64,000 nucleotides of DNA from Burkholderiaceae bacterium. GTDB taxonomy: Bacteria > Pseudomonadota > Gammaproteobacteria > Burkholderiales > Burkholderiaceae_F. The notes under the pieces were generated by a model. That model was not told the DNA's origin, did not search any database, and worked only from the letters and a program-made list of their open reading frames with translations. The stretch covers positions 1 through 64,000 of the forward strand of contig JALHMQ010000019.1 in NCBI GenBank assembly GCA_022843955.1, given 5' to 3'. This document shows positions 36,165 to 44,732 of this stretch, piece after piece (position 1 is the stretch's first letter; each line of letters opens with the position of its first letter). Position numbers and translations under genes: made by a program.

Positions 36165-36977
36165 TCAAGCCACCGCGCCGACCACCGGCTCCAGCGTGGC
36201 GATCACGGGCGCATGGTCGCTTGGCTGCTCTTGGCGACGTGGCTCGATGTCGATGGTGCAGGCGGTGCAGCGATGCGCGAGCGGCCCACTCAGCAGGATG
36301 TGGTCGATGCGCAGCCCCATTTTTCGACGGAACGCGAGGTTGCGGTAGTCCCACCAAGAGTAGCTGCGCTCCGGTTGCTCGAACAGGCGGAAGCTGTCAG
36401 TCAGGCCCAGATCGACCAGGCCGCGGAACGCGGCTTTTTCCGGCTCCGAGAACAACACCTGGCCGGCCCAGGCGGCGGGGTCATGGACGTCGCGATCTTC
36501 GGGGGCGATGTTGTAGTCGCCCAGCAGCGCCAGGTTTGGATGCTGCTCCACCTGGCCGCGCAGCCAGTCGCTGAGCGCGGTGAGCCAAGACAGCTTGTAG
36601 GCGTACTTGTCGCTGCCGACCGCCTGCCCGTTGGGGAAGTAGCCGCAGATGATCCGCAATGCGTCCGACGGTGCCGCATCGAAGGTCAGCGCGAGCAGCC
36701 GTTTCTGTTCATCGACGAACCCCGGCAGGTTGACCTGAACCTCACGCGGGGCGCCGGTGGTGGCCTCGCGCATCAGGATGGCAATGCCGTTGTAGGTCTT
36801 TTGCCCGGCGAAGACGCTGCGATAGCCGGCGGCCTGCAGTTCGGCCTGCGGGAACTTGTCGTCGGTGAGTTTGGTTTCCTGCAGGCAGACGATGTCGACC
36901 GCGTGCTTGCCGAGCCAGTCGAGCAGGTGCGGCAGCCGCACTTTCAGCGAATTGACGTTCCAGGTGGCAAGCTTCAA
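36165..36977 (-). CDS. xth: Exodeoxyribonuclease III
   Basis: This is an endonuclease/exonuclease/phosphatase fold protein with KLATWNVNSLKVRLPHLLDW, CLQETKLTDDKF, LLGDYNIAPEDRDVHDP and QPSDHAPVIATL, the full active site. It cuts at abasic sites and degrades 3' ends of duplex DNA. The TTG at 36977 directly before KLATWN follows GAGG and is preferred; ATG 37004 is the alternative, giving 9 more residues. It lies among light-repair and membrane genes on the same strand. Confidence 0.92.
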   Translation of the reverse strand: MKLATWNVNSLKVRLPHLLDWLGKHAVDIVCLQETKLTDDKFPQAELQAAGYRSVFAGQKTYNGIAILMREATTGAPREVQVNLPGFVDEQKRLLALTFDAAPSDALRIICGYFPNGQAVGSDKYAYKLSWLTALSDWLRGQVEQHPNLALLGDYNIAPEDRDVHDPAAWAGQVLFSEPEKAAFRGLVDLGLTDSFRLFEQPERSYSWWDYRNLAFRRKMGLRIDHILLSGPLAHRCTACTIDIEPRRQEQPSDHAPVIATLEPVVGAVA

Positions 36978-37178
36978 GAGAACCTCATGTGGCGATCGTG
37001 TCATCAAGGTGGGACAGGCGATGACCTTCGCTCGTCATCCTACAAGGCCGAGGCTGCGCGATTCCTTTAAAGGCGAGCGCACGGTTTCTTGCTTGAGTGC
37101 AAACAGCAGTGCTCGCTGGCGTGCCCACAGCGCGACACACGCGAAACGGCGTCGTCGACCAGAAACCGATCTGCGCCA

Positions 37179-38408
37179 TCACTGGCGTAGCAGCAGCTCG
37201 GCCGCCGAAAACGATTCGCGTGAGACCTGCGCCCACCACTGCGAGAACGAGTCGCAGCGCCGGTCGACGGGCGGGAACAGCGTGGGCACCGCCTGACAGT
37301 CGGCCCACGCCGCCAGCCAGGGTGCAAGGTGCGGCTCGGCCATGCTGCGCACGCTCCGGGCGCTGCGCAGCGCGCTGCCAATGGCCGCCGCGTCGCCGTG
37401 CCAGCGGAGCTCGGTGAGCTCAACCATGCGTTGACCGACGAAGCGCCAGCGCCACTCGCTCCAGGGCCAGGCGCGGTGAAAGTCGGCAACCAACAAGCCG
37501 ATCACGACCGTACCGGCCGGCCGGTCCGACGGCAGTTCCCGCAGGCACCAGGGGTGCACGAGCCAGACATCGCGTCCTGCCGCGTCAGCGGCATCGGGTG
37601 CGGCCAGACCGAGGTCGGCGGGAGGATCGGAGCGAAGCGCGGGCTCGGTGAGTGACGCGGTGTCAGGCAGCGCGTGGGCGGTGGCCGGCGGCATGGCGTG
37701 GGCGCTGCGCGCCAGGTGATCCAGCACCTCATACGACGTGTCGATCACGCTGCCCGGGCTGTGCCAGGCCGCCGGCGCGTAGCGCGCCACGTTGTCGGCG
37801 TTGAAGAGGTATGGCTTGTGGCTGCCAGTGCCGGCGACCCATTGCCAGCTGAGATGGTTGCTGGCCAGGTCGCCGTCGAGCAGGTGGCCGTAGAGCCAGT
37901 CGGCGCCGGCGCGCCAGTGCACCTTGCGCACGTGCACCACATAGCTGGCCAGCCACATGCGGGCGTGGTTGTGCAGCATGCCGGTGGCGTACAGCCTGCG
38001 AACCGCCTGGTCGATCACTGGCACGCCGGTGGCGCCGCGGCGGATGTCGACGGGCAGTTCGCGCGCGTAGGCCGCGTCGGGCAGCGGGCCGGAGCGGAGC
38101 GAGTGCAGGATGCCGTTGCCGCGCTGCGCCCAGACATGGCGGAAGTACTCGCGCCAGCCCAGCTCGAACACGAACTTGTGCTGTACGTCCAGCGCATGGC
38201 GCGACGCGACCCCGGCCAGCACGTCGGCCAGGGTGACGAAGCCGTGCGTGATGTACGGCGACAAGCCGCTGACCGCGCCGTCGATCGCGTTGCGCGTGCG
38301 CGCATACGCCGCCGGTTGCACGGCGGCGATGCGTGCATGCGCTGCCGCGAGCGTGGGATCGAAGCCGAGCCGTGCAATATCAGGCACGTGGCTAGGCCTG
38401 TGGTTCAT
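37179..38408 (-). CDS. Photolyase/cryptochrome-like FAD-binding protein with atypical domain order
   Basis: The 409-residue protein starts directly with the FAD-binding domain of photolyases: RNAIDGAVSGLSPYITHGFV, FELGWREYFRHVWAQR, LPVDIRRGATGVPVIDQAVR, MLHNHARMWLASYVVH and GDLASNHLSWQWVAGTGSHK. The usual N-terminal alpha/beta antenna domain is absent. The C-terminal 150 residues have Rossmann-like features (VVIGLLVADFHRAWPWSEWR then WRFVGQRMVELTELRW), reminiscent of that missing domain. The gene overlaps the cryptochrome gene by 17 bases, so the two are made together. Repair activity is unproven. Confidence 0.8.
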   Translation of the reverse strand: MNHRPSHVPDIARLGFDPTLAAAHARIAAVQPAAYARTRNAIDGAVSGLSPYITHGFVTLADVLAGVASRHALDVQHKFVFELGWREYFRHVWAQRGNGILHSLRSGPLPDAAYARELPVDIRRGATGVPVIDQAVRRLYATGMLHNHARMWLASYVVHVRKVHWRAGADWLYGHLLDGDLASNHLSWQWVAGTGSHKPYLFNADNVARYAPAAWHSPGSVIDTSYEVLDHLARSAHAMPPATAHALPDTASLTEPALRSDPPADLGLAAPDAADAAGRDVWLVHPWCLRELPSDRPAGTVVIGLLVADFHRAWPWSEWRWRFVGQRMVELTELRWHGDAAAIGSALRSARSVRSMAEPHLAPWLAAWADCQAVPTLFPPVDRRCDSFSQWWAQVSRESFSAAELLLRQ

Positions 38409-39984
38409 CGGCCCGTGCGATGCCGACCTCGCCGCGCCGGATTGCCGCGGCACGTTCGACGATGGACTGCTTCTGCGCGTCGCTTAACCGCGCCACGTTT
38501 TTCACCTGCAGCGACATGCGGGGGTTGGCTGCCAACGCGGCTTCATGACGCATCAGGAAGTCCCAGTAAAGCGTGGTGAACGGGCAGGCCGACTCGCCTG
38601 TGCGTTGCGCGGGGTCGTAGCGGCAGCCCTTGCAGTGCGGGCTCATGCGCTGGATGTACTTGCCGGTGGCGACATAGGGCTTGCTCGCCATCAGTCCGCC
38701 GTCGGCATACTGGCTCATGCCCAGCGTATTGGGCAGCTCCACCCACTCCACTGCATCGACGTACACCGCCTGGTACCAGGCATGCACCTGCTGCGGCCGC
38801 ACGCCGTACATCAAGGCAAACAAGCCGGTGATCATCAAGCGCTGGATGTGGTGGGCGTAGCCGTGCGCCAGCGTTTGCGCCAGCGCGTCGCGCAGGCAGG
38901 CCATGTCGGTGGCCCCGGTCCAGTACCACGCGGGCAGGTCTTCCTGAGCATCCAGCGCATTGAGCTCGGCGTAGCCGGGCATGCGCGTCCAGTAGATGCC
39001 GCGCACGTATTCGCGCCAGCCGAGGATCTGGCGCACAAAGCCTTCCACGCTGGCCAGCGGTGCCGCGCCTGCGCGATACGCCGCGACGGCCGTCTCCACC
39101 ACCTCGCGCGGATTGAGCAGCTTGAGATTCAGCGCTGCCGACAGATGCGCGTGATACAGCCACGGCTCGCCGGGCCACATCGCGTCCTGGAAACGACCGA
39201 ACAGCGGCAGGCGCTCAGCGACGAAGCGCTGCAGGGCGACCAGCGCCTGCGCGCGCGTCACCGGCCAGGCAAAGCTGTCCAGCTGGCCGGGGTGGGTGGC
39301 AAAGCGCGCGTGCACCAGCGCCATCACCTCGCGCGTCAGCGCATCGGGCGGGAACTCGGTGCGCGGCGGCACCTCGCCGGGGCCGGCGGTGCCGAAAGCC
39401 TCGCGGTTGTCTTCGTCGAAGTTCCACTGGCCGCCTTCGGGCTGGTCGCCCGCCGCACCCTGCATCAGTACGCCGTGGCGCTTGCGCATCTCGCGGTAGA
39501 AGTACTCCATGCGCAGCGACTTGCGGCCGCGTGCGTGCGCCGCGAACTCGCGCACGTTGCAATAGAAGTGCCGGTCCTCGCGGATGTCCAGCGGCAGGCC
39601 GTGCGCCTGCGCGAGGTCCTTGATTGCCTGCAGCACCCGCCAGTCGCCCGGTGCCGTCATCACCAGGCCGGCGGGGCGCAGGCGTTCGACGTCGGCGTGC
39701 AACTGTGCTTGCAGGCTGCCTGCGTTGCCTGGGTGGTCGAGCCGGGTGTAGTGCAGCGATCGGCCCGCCGCACGCAGGGCCTGCGCGAAGTGGCGCATCG
39801 CCGCCAGGAACAGGACCGTGCGCGGCTTGCTCGACCACACGTGGGTCGATTCCTCGGCCGCCTCGGCCATCCACACGGCGTCGTGCGCGGCGTCAAAGCC
39901 GTCGAACGCGGCGGCGTCCAGGTCGAGCTGATCACCCAGCACGAGCACGAGCTGGCGCAGCTCAGCCACGGGTGTCTTTCGCAC
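38392..39984 (-). CDS. Fe-S cluster bacterial cryptochrome/(6-4) photolyase
   Basis: The 530-residue protein matches the FeS-BCP family of Agrobacterium PhrB. The antenna domain begins LRQLVLVLGDQLDLDAAAFD. The FAD domain has GFVRQILGWREYVRGIYWTR. The four cluster cysteines are C363, C451, C454 and C467, with the same spacing (88, 3, 13) as in PhrB. HAWYQAVYVDAVEWVELPNT follows the family. It should bind FAD, a lumazine-type antenna and [4Fe-4S], and repair (6-4) photoproducts or act as a light sensor. DUF2256 upstream supports the call. Confidence 0.92.
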   Translation of the reverse strand: MRKTPVAELRQLVLVLGDQLDLDAAAFDGFDAAHDAVWMAEAAEESTHVWSSKPRTVLFLAAMRHFAQALRAAGRSLHYTRLDHPGNAGSLQAQLHADVERLRPAGLVMTAPGDWRVLQAIKDLAQAHGLPLDIREDRHFYCNVREFAAHARGRKSLRMEYFYREMRKRHGVLMQGAAGDQPEGGQWNFDEDNREAFGTAGPGEVPPRTEFPPDALTREVMALVHARFATHPGQLDSFAWPVTRAQALVALQRFVAERLPLFGRFQDAMWPGEPWLYHAHLSAALNLKLLNPREVVETAVAAYRAGAAPLASVEGFVRQILGWREYVRGIYWTRMPGYAELNALDAQEDLPAWYWTGATDMACLRDALAQTLAHGYAHHIQRLMITGLFALMYGVRPQQVHAWYQAVYVDAVEWVELPNTLGMSQYADGGLMASKPYVATGKYIQRMSPHCKGCRYDPAQRTGESACPFTTLYWDFLMRHEAALAANPRMSLQVKNVARLSDAQKQSIVERAAAIRRGEVGIARADEPQA

Positions 39985-40129
39985 GCCGGCAAGCGTCCGA
40001 GCAGAACTTCACTTCGTCCCACGTCTTGGCCCAGCGGCGGCGCCAGGTCATTGGCCGGCCGCAAGCCGCGCAGGGCTTGCTGGGCAGGGCGGCCTTGTTG
40101 CCGCGGAAGCTGGATGCGGGTGGAGTCAT
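39962..40129 (-). CDS. DUF2256 zinc mini-protein
   Basis: This 55-residue gene was found by direct translation. It reads MTPPASSFRGNKAALPSKPC, then ACGRPMTWRRRWAKTWDEVK and FCSDACRRAK. The four cysteines (CxxC and CxxxC) and RPMTWRRRWAKxWDEVKFCS are the DUF2256 signature, a treble-clef-like zinc knuckle. It overlaps the cryptochrome start by 23 bases. DUF2256 genes are commonly beside cryptochrome/photolyase genes; function is unknown. Confidence 0.9.
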   Translation of the reverse strand: MTPPASSFRGNKAALPSKPCAACGRPMTWRRRWAKTWDEVKFCSDACRRAKDTRG

Positions 40130-40219
40130 CAGGGATGGCTCACAGAAACCCGTGCTCCAGGCACGCGGTCGACGCTGCAGCGTCGACCGCGCGCTGGCGG
40201 GGCCGTGCCCGCCGCCGCG

Positions 40220-40777
40220 CTAATTGGCGGTGGACGCTGCACCCTCGGCGGGCGTTGCCGGGGCGGCCGGCGCCACCATCGGTTTGGCAGCCAGGTGGCG
40301 CCAGGTGCGCGGCAGCTGCGACGTGCGCGGGTAGCCGGCGGTATCGAGCATCGTGTGCCAGGCCGACGGCATGAACTCCTTGACACTTTGCCGGCCGACC
40401 ATGAGCACAGGCACCTTCTCGCCCAGATCGAGCTTGCGAAACGCCTCGACGTCCTGTGGCGTGGCGAGCGTGATCTCGCTGTACGGCGTGCCACGCGCCT
40501 GCAGCAGGTCGCGCGCGGCGGCGCAGGGATTGCATGCGGGTGAGGTGTACAGCGTCAGCGGAAAGTTGGCGACGGCGCGCCGCAGTTCGAGCGGCAGGGC
40601 GAGCGTCGGATCGGCATCGGGCTCGGAGCGGCGCAGCGGTTCGATGTTCTTTGCATCGCGCGGCGGATTGTCGCCATAGGTGACGCGACCATCGGCGTCG
40701 GTCCATTTGAACTGCGCGGCCGCGATGGCGGGCAGCAGGGCGATGGCGAGTGCGGTGACAGCAGCAGGCAGGCGCAT
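40220..40777 (-). CDS. Periplasmic DUF4124 and glutaredoxin-like protein
   Basis: The start at 40777 gives a signal peptide (MRLPAAVTALAIALLPAIAA, cleavage after AQ). Next comes a DUF4124 segment (FKWTDADGRVTYGDNPP), then a glutaredoxin-like domain with the redox motif SPACNPCAAARDLLQARG and the substrate loop EKVPVLMVG. Total length is 185 residues. It is likely an exported thiol-disulfide protein. The last 30 residues are Ala/Pro-rich. It stands 90 bases before DUF2256 and may share its transcript. Confidence 0.85.
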   Translation of the reverse strand: MRLPAAVTALAIALLPAIAAAQFKWTDADGRVTYGDNPPRDAKNIEPLRRSEPDADPTLALPLELRRAVANFPLTLYTSPACNPCAAARDLLQARGTPYSEITLATPQDVEAFRKLDLGEKVPVLMVGRQSVKEFMPSAWHTMLDTAGYPRTSQLPRTWRHLAAKPMVAPAAPATPAEGAASTAN

Positions 40778-40870
40778 GGTGAATCGTGGCCACGGGGTGA
40801 CGGAAGCGGCAATCGTAGTCGACCGGGCCGGCGGGCCCATGCGCCTGCGCACGAACGTGGCAGACACGCG

Positions 40871-42946
40871 CTAAGCCATCCCGCTATGGCGCAGCAGCGC
40901 ATCGATCTGCGGCGCGCGGCCGCGGAAGGCGGTGAACGAGTCCAGCGCCGGCCGGCTGCCGCCGACGGCCAGCACGGCGTCGACAAAGCGTCTGCCCACC
41001 GCGGTGTCCAGGGTGCTGCCGCCAGCCTGCGCGGCCTCTTCAAAGGCGGCGTAGCAGTCGGCTGACAGGACTTCGGCCCACTTGTAGCTGTAGTAACCGG
41101 CGGCATAACCACCCGCGAAGATGTGGGTGAACCCGCTGATCATGCGGTTCCACTCGGGCGGCTGCACCACTGCCACCTCGCGCCGCACGGCATCGACGAT
41201 TTGATGCACGTCGGCGGCTTCGGTCAGGCCGTGCGCGGCGTGCAGGCGGATGTCGATCAGCGCGAACTCGACCTGACGCAGCAACTGCATGCCGCTCTGA
41301 AAGTTGCGGGCGGCGATCATCTTGTCGTAGAGCTCGCGCGGCAGCGGCTCGCCGGTGTCCACGTGGCCGGTCAGCAACTGCAGGACCTCCCACTCCCAGG
41401 CGAAGTTCTCCATGAACTGGCTCGGCAACTCCACCGCGTCCCATTCGACGCCGCGGATGCCGGCCACCGACATTTCGTCGACGCGCGTGAGCAGATGGTG
41501 CAGTCCGTGCCCAAACTCATGGAACAACGTGAGCACTTCGTCGTGGGTGAATAGAGCCGGCTTGCCAGCCACGGGCTTGGAGAAATTGCAGGTGAGGAAA
41601 GACACTGGCGTCTGGACCTGAAGCTCACCGGCGCGCTGCCGGCCGCGGCGCGTCCGAGCGTCGTCCTGCCAGGCGCCGCCCTGCTTGTGCTCGCGCGCGT
41701 ACAGGTCGAGGTAGAACTGGCCGACCAGCGTGCCGTCGGTGGTCTCGATGCGGTGGAACGTCGCGTCCGGATGCCACATGGGCGCGCGGTCGGGTCTGAT
41801 GCGGACGCTGAACAACGTCTCGATCACCTTGAACAGGCCGTCGCGCACGCGCTGCTCAGGGAAGTAGCGCTTGAGGGTCTGCTCCGAGTAGGCGTAGCGC
41901 GCTTCGCGCAGTTTCTCGCTGACAAAGGCAAGGTCCCAGGCCTGCAGGTCGGCCAAGTCAAGCTCGCGCGCAGCGAACTCGCGCAGCTCGGCCATGTCGC
42001 GTTCCGCGTGCGGGCGCGCACGCGTGCCAAGGTCATGCAGGAACGCGGTCACCTGGGCTGCCGACTCGGCCATCTTGGGCACCAGCGACAGCTCGGCATA
42101 GCTTGCATAGCCGAGCAGCATGGCCTGTTCCTGGCGCAGGCCGAGCAGATCGACCATGTTGCGGCCGTTGTCCCACTCGGGTGGGCCGAACTCGGAGGCA
42201 CGTGTGACGAACGCGCGGTACATGCGTTCGCGCAGCTTGCGGTCGGTGGCGTACTGGATCACCGGCGCATAGCTCGGATAGTGCAGGGTGATCTTGAAGC
42301 CGTCGCGACTGTCGGCGGCGGCGGCCTCGCGATACATCGCCAGGGCGTCGGCCGGTACGCCGTCGAGCTGCGCGGCCTCGCGCTCTGGCAGGTACAGCGC
42401 GAAGGCGTTGGTGGCATCGAGCACGTTTTCGGCGAAGCGCGTGCTCAGCTGCGATTGGCGTTCGCGGATCCGCCGCAGCCGCGACTTGTGCTGCGGAGCC
42501 AGTTCGGCCCCACCCAGGCGGAAATCGCGCAGCTCGTTCTCCACCACGCGCCGCCGTGCCGGCGTCCACTGCGCAAAGTCAGCGCGCGCCGCCAACTCGC
42601 GGTAGCGCGCATAAAGCGCCTCGTTCTGCGCCACCTCGGTCCAGAAGTCGGTGATGCGCGGCAGGTTGGTGTTGTACTGCTCACGCAGCGTCGGCGAATC
42701 GACCACGGCATTCAGATGCGACACCGCGCTCCAGGTGCGCGACAGCCGCTCGATGGCGTCGTCCAGCGGCAGCACCACGTTGTCCCAGCTGGCGTCTCGC
42801 CCGGGGTCAGTGGCCAGGTCGACCGCCTTGCGGCATTCGCGCAGCAGCGTGTCGATTGCCGGCGTGATGTGCGCCGGGGCGATCGCATCGAAGCGCGCCA
42901 GGTCAGAGAAGTCGAGCAGCGGATTGAAGTCGGCGTCGAGCGGCAT
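40871..42946 (-). CDS. prlC: Oligopeptidase A (M3 family metallopeptidase)
   Basis: The 691-residue enzyme starts at 42946 (MPLDADFNPLLDFSDLARFD). The zinc site is LFHEFGHGLHHLLTRVDEMS, with the third ligand Glu in VEWDAVELPSQFMENFAWEW. This is full-length PrlC/OpdA, a cytosolic oligopeptidase that digests signal peptides and other short peptides. folD lies 38 bases upstream on the same strand. Confidence 0.94.
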   Translation of the reverse strand: MPLDADFNPLLDFSDLARFDAIAPAHITPAIDTLLRECRKAVDLATDPGRDASWDNVVLPLDDAIERLSRTWSAVSHLNAVVDSPTLREQYNTNLPRITDFWTEVAQNEALYARYRELAARADFAQWTPARRRVVENELRDFRLGGAELAPQHKSRLRRIRERQSQLSTRFAENVLDATNAFALYLPEREAAQLDGVPADALAMYREAAAADSRDGFKITLHYPSYAPVIQYATDRKLRERMYRAFVTRASEFGPPEWDNGRNMVDLLGLRQEQAMLLGYASYAELSLVPKMAESAAQVTAFLHDLGTRARPHAERDMAELREFAARELDLADLQAWDLAFVSEKLREARYAYSEQTLKRYFPEQRVRDGLFKVIETLFSVRIRPDRAPMWHPDATFHRIETTDGTLVGQFYLDLYAREHKQGGAWQDDARTRRGRQRAGELQVQTPVSFLTCNFSKPVAGKPALFTHDEVLTLFHEFGHGLHHLLTRVDEMSVAGIRGVEWDAVELPSQFMENFAWEWEVLQLLTGHVDTGEPLPRELYDKMIAARNFQSGMQLLRQVEFALIDIRLHAAHGLTEAADVHQIVDAVRREVAVVQPPEWNRMISGFTHIFAGGYAAGYYSYKWAEVLSADCYAAFEEAAQAGGSTLDTAVGRRFVDAVLAVGGSRPALDSFTAFRGRAPQIDALLRHSGMA

Positions 42947-42983
42947 CGGGGTACGGTCGGTTGAAGTCGAGGGTCGAGAGGGT

Positions 42984-43841
42984 CTAGGCAAGGGCGGCGG
43001 CGCGCTCGGCCGATTCGACGGTGTTGGTCAGAAGCATGGCGATCGTCATCGGTCCGACGCCGCCCGGTACGGGCGAGATCCAGCCGGCCACCTCCTTGAC
43101 CGCGTTGAAGTCGACATCGCCGGCGAGCTTGCCCTCGGGGGTCTTGTTGGTGCCCACATCGATCACCACCGCGCCGGGCTTGACCATGTCGGCCGTGACG
43201 ATGGCGCGGCGGCCAACCGCCGCCACCAGGATGTCGGCCTGGCGGGTGATTGAAGGCAGATCGCGGGTGGCGCTGTGGCAGATGGTCACGGTGGCGTTGG
43301 CGGCGAGCAGCAGCATGGCCATCGGCTTGCCCACCATGTTGGAGCGGCCGATCACCACCGCGTGCTTGCCGGCGAGTTCGATGCCGGTGGATTCCAGCAT
43401 CTTCATCACGCCATAGGGCGTGCAGGAGCGGAAGTGCGGGACGCCCATCAATGTGAGGCCGGCATTGGTGGCGTGCAGTCCATCGACGTCCTTGTCGAAC
43501 GAGATCGACTCCAGCACGCGCTGTGCGTTCAGGTGCCGGGGCAGCGGCAGTTGGACCAGGATGCCGTGCAGGGTCGGATCGGCGTTCAGACGATCGATCA
43601 CATCAAGCAGTTGGGTTTCGCCCACATCGGCGGGCAGCTTCTCGAATACAGAACGGATGCCGCAGTCCTCGCAGGCCTTGATCTTGTTGCGCACGTACAC
43701 CGCAGAGGCGGGATCGTCGCCGACCAGCACCACCGCCAGGCCTGGGCCTCGCCCCTGTGACGTCAACTGCGCCACGCGCGAGGTCAGTTCGTTACGAAGG
43801 CGGGCGGCCAGCGCCTTGCCGTCGATCAGGCGAGCGGTCAT
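42984..43841 (-). CDS. folD: Methylenetetrahydrofolate dehydrogenase/cyclohydrolase
   Basis: This 285-residue bifunctional enzyme has [14 protein letters not shown] with the catalytic Lys, [40 protein letters not shown] and [15 protein letters not shown]. It converts methylene-THF to formyl-THF in two steps with NADP. The ATG at 43841 is the family start; an upstream ATG 12 codons earlier is not conserved. The adjacent two-component genes are separated by a hairpin. Confidence 0.97.
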   Translation of the reverse strand: MTARLIDGKALAARLRNELTSRVAQLTSQGRGPGLAVVLVGDDPASAVYVRNKIKACEDCGIRSVFEKLPADVGETQLLDVIDRLNADPTLHGILVQLPLPRHLNAQRVLESISFDKDVDGLHATNAGLTLMGVPHFRSCTPYGVMKMLESTGIELAGKHAVVIGRSNMVGKPMAMLLLAANATVTICHSATRDLPSITRQADILVAAVGRRAIVTADMVKPGAVVIDVGTNKTPEGKLAGDVDFNAVKEVAGWISPVPGGVGPMTIAMLLTNTVESAERAAALA

Positions 43842-43981
43842 GGGATCAGGAGTCCAGGGCGGGGTGAACGCAATCAAGTCGGCGGGCGCGTGTCACGAGA
43901 AGACTCGTCCGCAGATCAGCGATGAGTGCGACGAGCGCGGGTGCGTGACGATTAATGCGCATGCGCTCGCACAAAGCACAA

Positions 43982-44005
43982 GGCCCGCATTTTACGCAGC
44001 GGGCC
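43982..44005 (-). terminator. Possible terminator of the two-component operon
   Basis: GGCCCGC and GCGGGCC pair around a 10-base loop, 26 bases past the response-regulator stop. The T-tract leftward is poor (TTGTGCTTTG), so termination may be inefficient or Rho-aided. Confidence 0.4.
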
Positions 44006-44030
44006 CTGGCTTCACGGGTGAATTTATGCC

Positions 44031-44678
44031 TCAGGTGACCGTACCCGCCAGCGCCACGCGCATCAGGTCGGCAACGGTGTTGGCCTTGAGCTTGTCCATG
44101 ATGTTGGCGCGGTGCGCCTCGACCGTCTTGATCGAGATGCCCAGGTCGTCGGCGATCTGCTTGTTCAACCGGCCGGCCATGATGCGTTCGAGCACCTGCT
44201 GCTCGCGCGCGGTCAGGCGCGCCAGCAGCGACTGGTTCATGCGCTCGCGGTCGCGTCGAGCGGCGTCGTCTCGCGCCTGGACCAGCATCTTCTCGACCAG
44301 GCTCTTGAGCTTGGCCTGGTCGAACGGCTTCTCGATGAAGTCCGAGGCGCCCTTTTTCATCGTCGACACCGCCATTTGCACGTCGCCATGGCCGGTGATG
44401 AAGATGATCGGCAGCTGTGCGGTGCGGGCGATCAGCACTTCCTGCAGCTCGAGTCCGCTCATGCCGGGCATCCGCACGTCGAGCACGAGGCAGGCAATGG
44501 CACGATCGTCGAACGCGGCAAGGAAGCTCTCGGCGCTGTCGTACGTCTTGACCTTGTAGTTGACGCCCTCGAGCAGCCACTGCAGGGAGTCGCGGACTGC
44601 TTCGTCGTCATCCACCACGTAGACGACGCCCAGGGCTTCGGTGTTGTCGACGTCGTTGGCCGTCATCGTTGCATTCAT
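44031..44678 (-). CDS. FixJ/NarL-type response regulator
   Basis: The 215-residue regulator has a receiver (VYVVDDDEAVRDSLQWLLEG; phospho-acceptor D67 in LVLDVRMPGMSGLE; Lys in FIEKPFDQ) and a LuxR-type HTH (LTAREQQVLERIMAGRLNKQ then IADDLGISIKTVEAHRANIM). This is the FixJ/TodT/DctR layout, typical for control of aerobic or dicarboxylate genes. It lies 54 bases after the kinase gene and is its partner. Confidence 0.93.
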   Translation of the reverse strand: MNATMTANDVDNTEALGVVYVVDDDEAVRDSLQWLLEGVNYKVKTYDSAESFLAAFDDRAIACLVLDVRMPGMSGLELQEVLIARTAQLPIIFITGHGDVQMAVSTMKKGASDFIEKPFDQAKLKSLVEKMLVQARDDAARRDRERMNQSLLARLTAREQQVLERIMAGRLNKQIADDLGISIKTVEAHRANIMDKLKANTVADLMRVALAGTVT

Positions 44679-44732
44679 TGCGCTGAGCTTCCGTTGCGAG
44701 TTGATTGGTATGCCGTGGCGCTCGGCGCGACA

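Noticed and set aside
38545-40374. A 609-codon plus-strand frame opposite the cryptochrome gene
   Set aside because: Low-complexity His/Arg/Gln-rich translation, antisense to a gene with full motif support.
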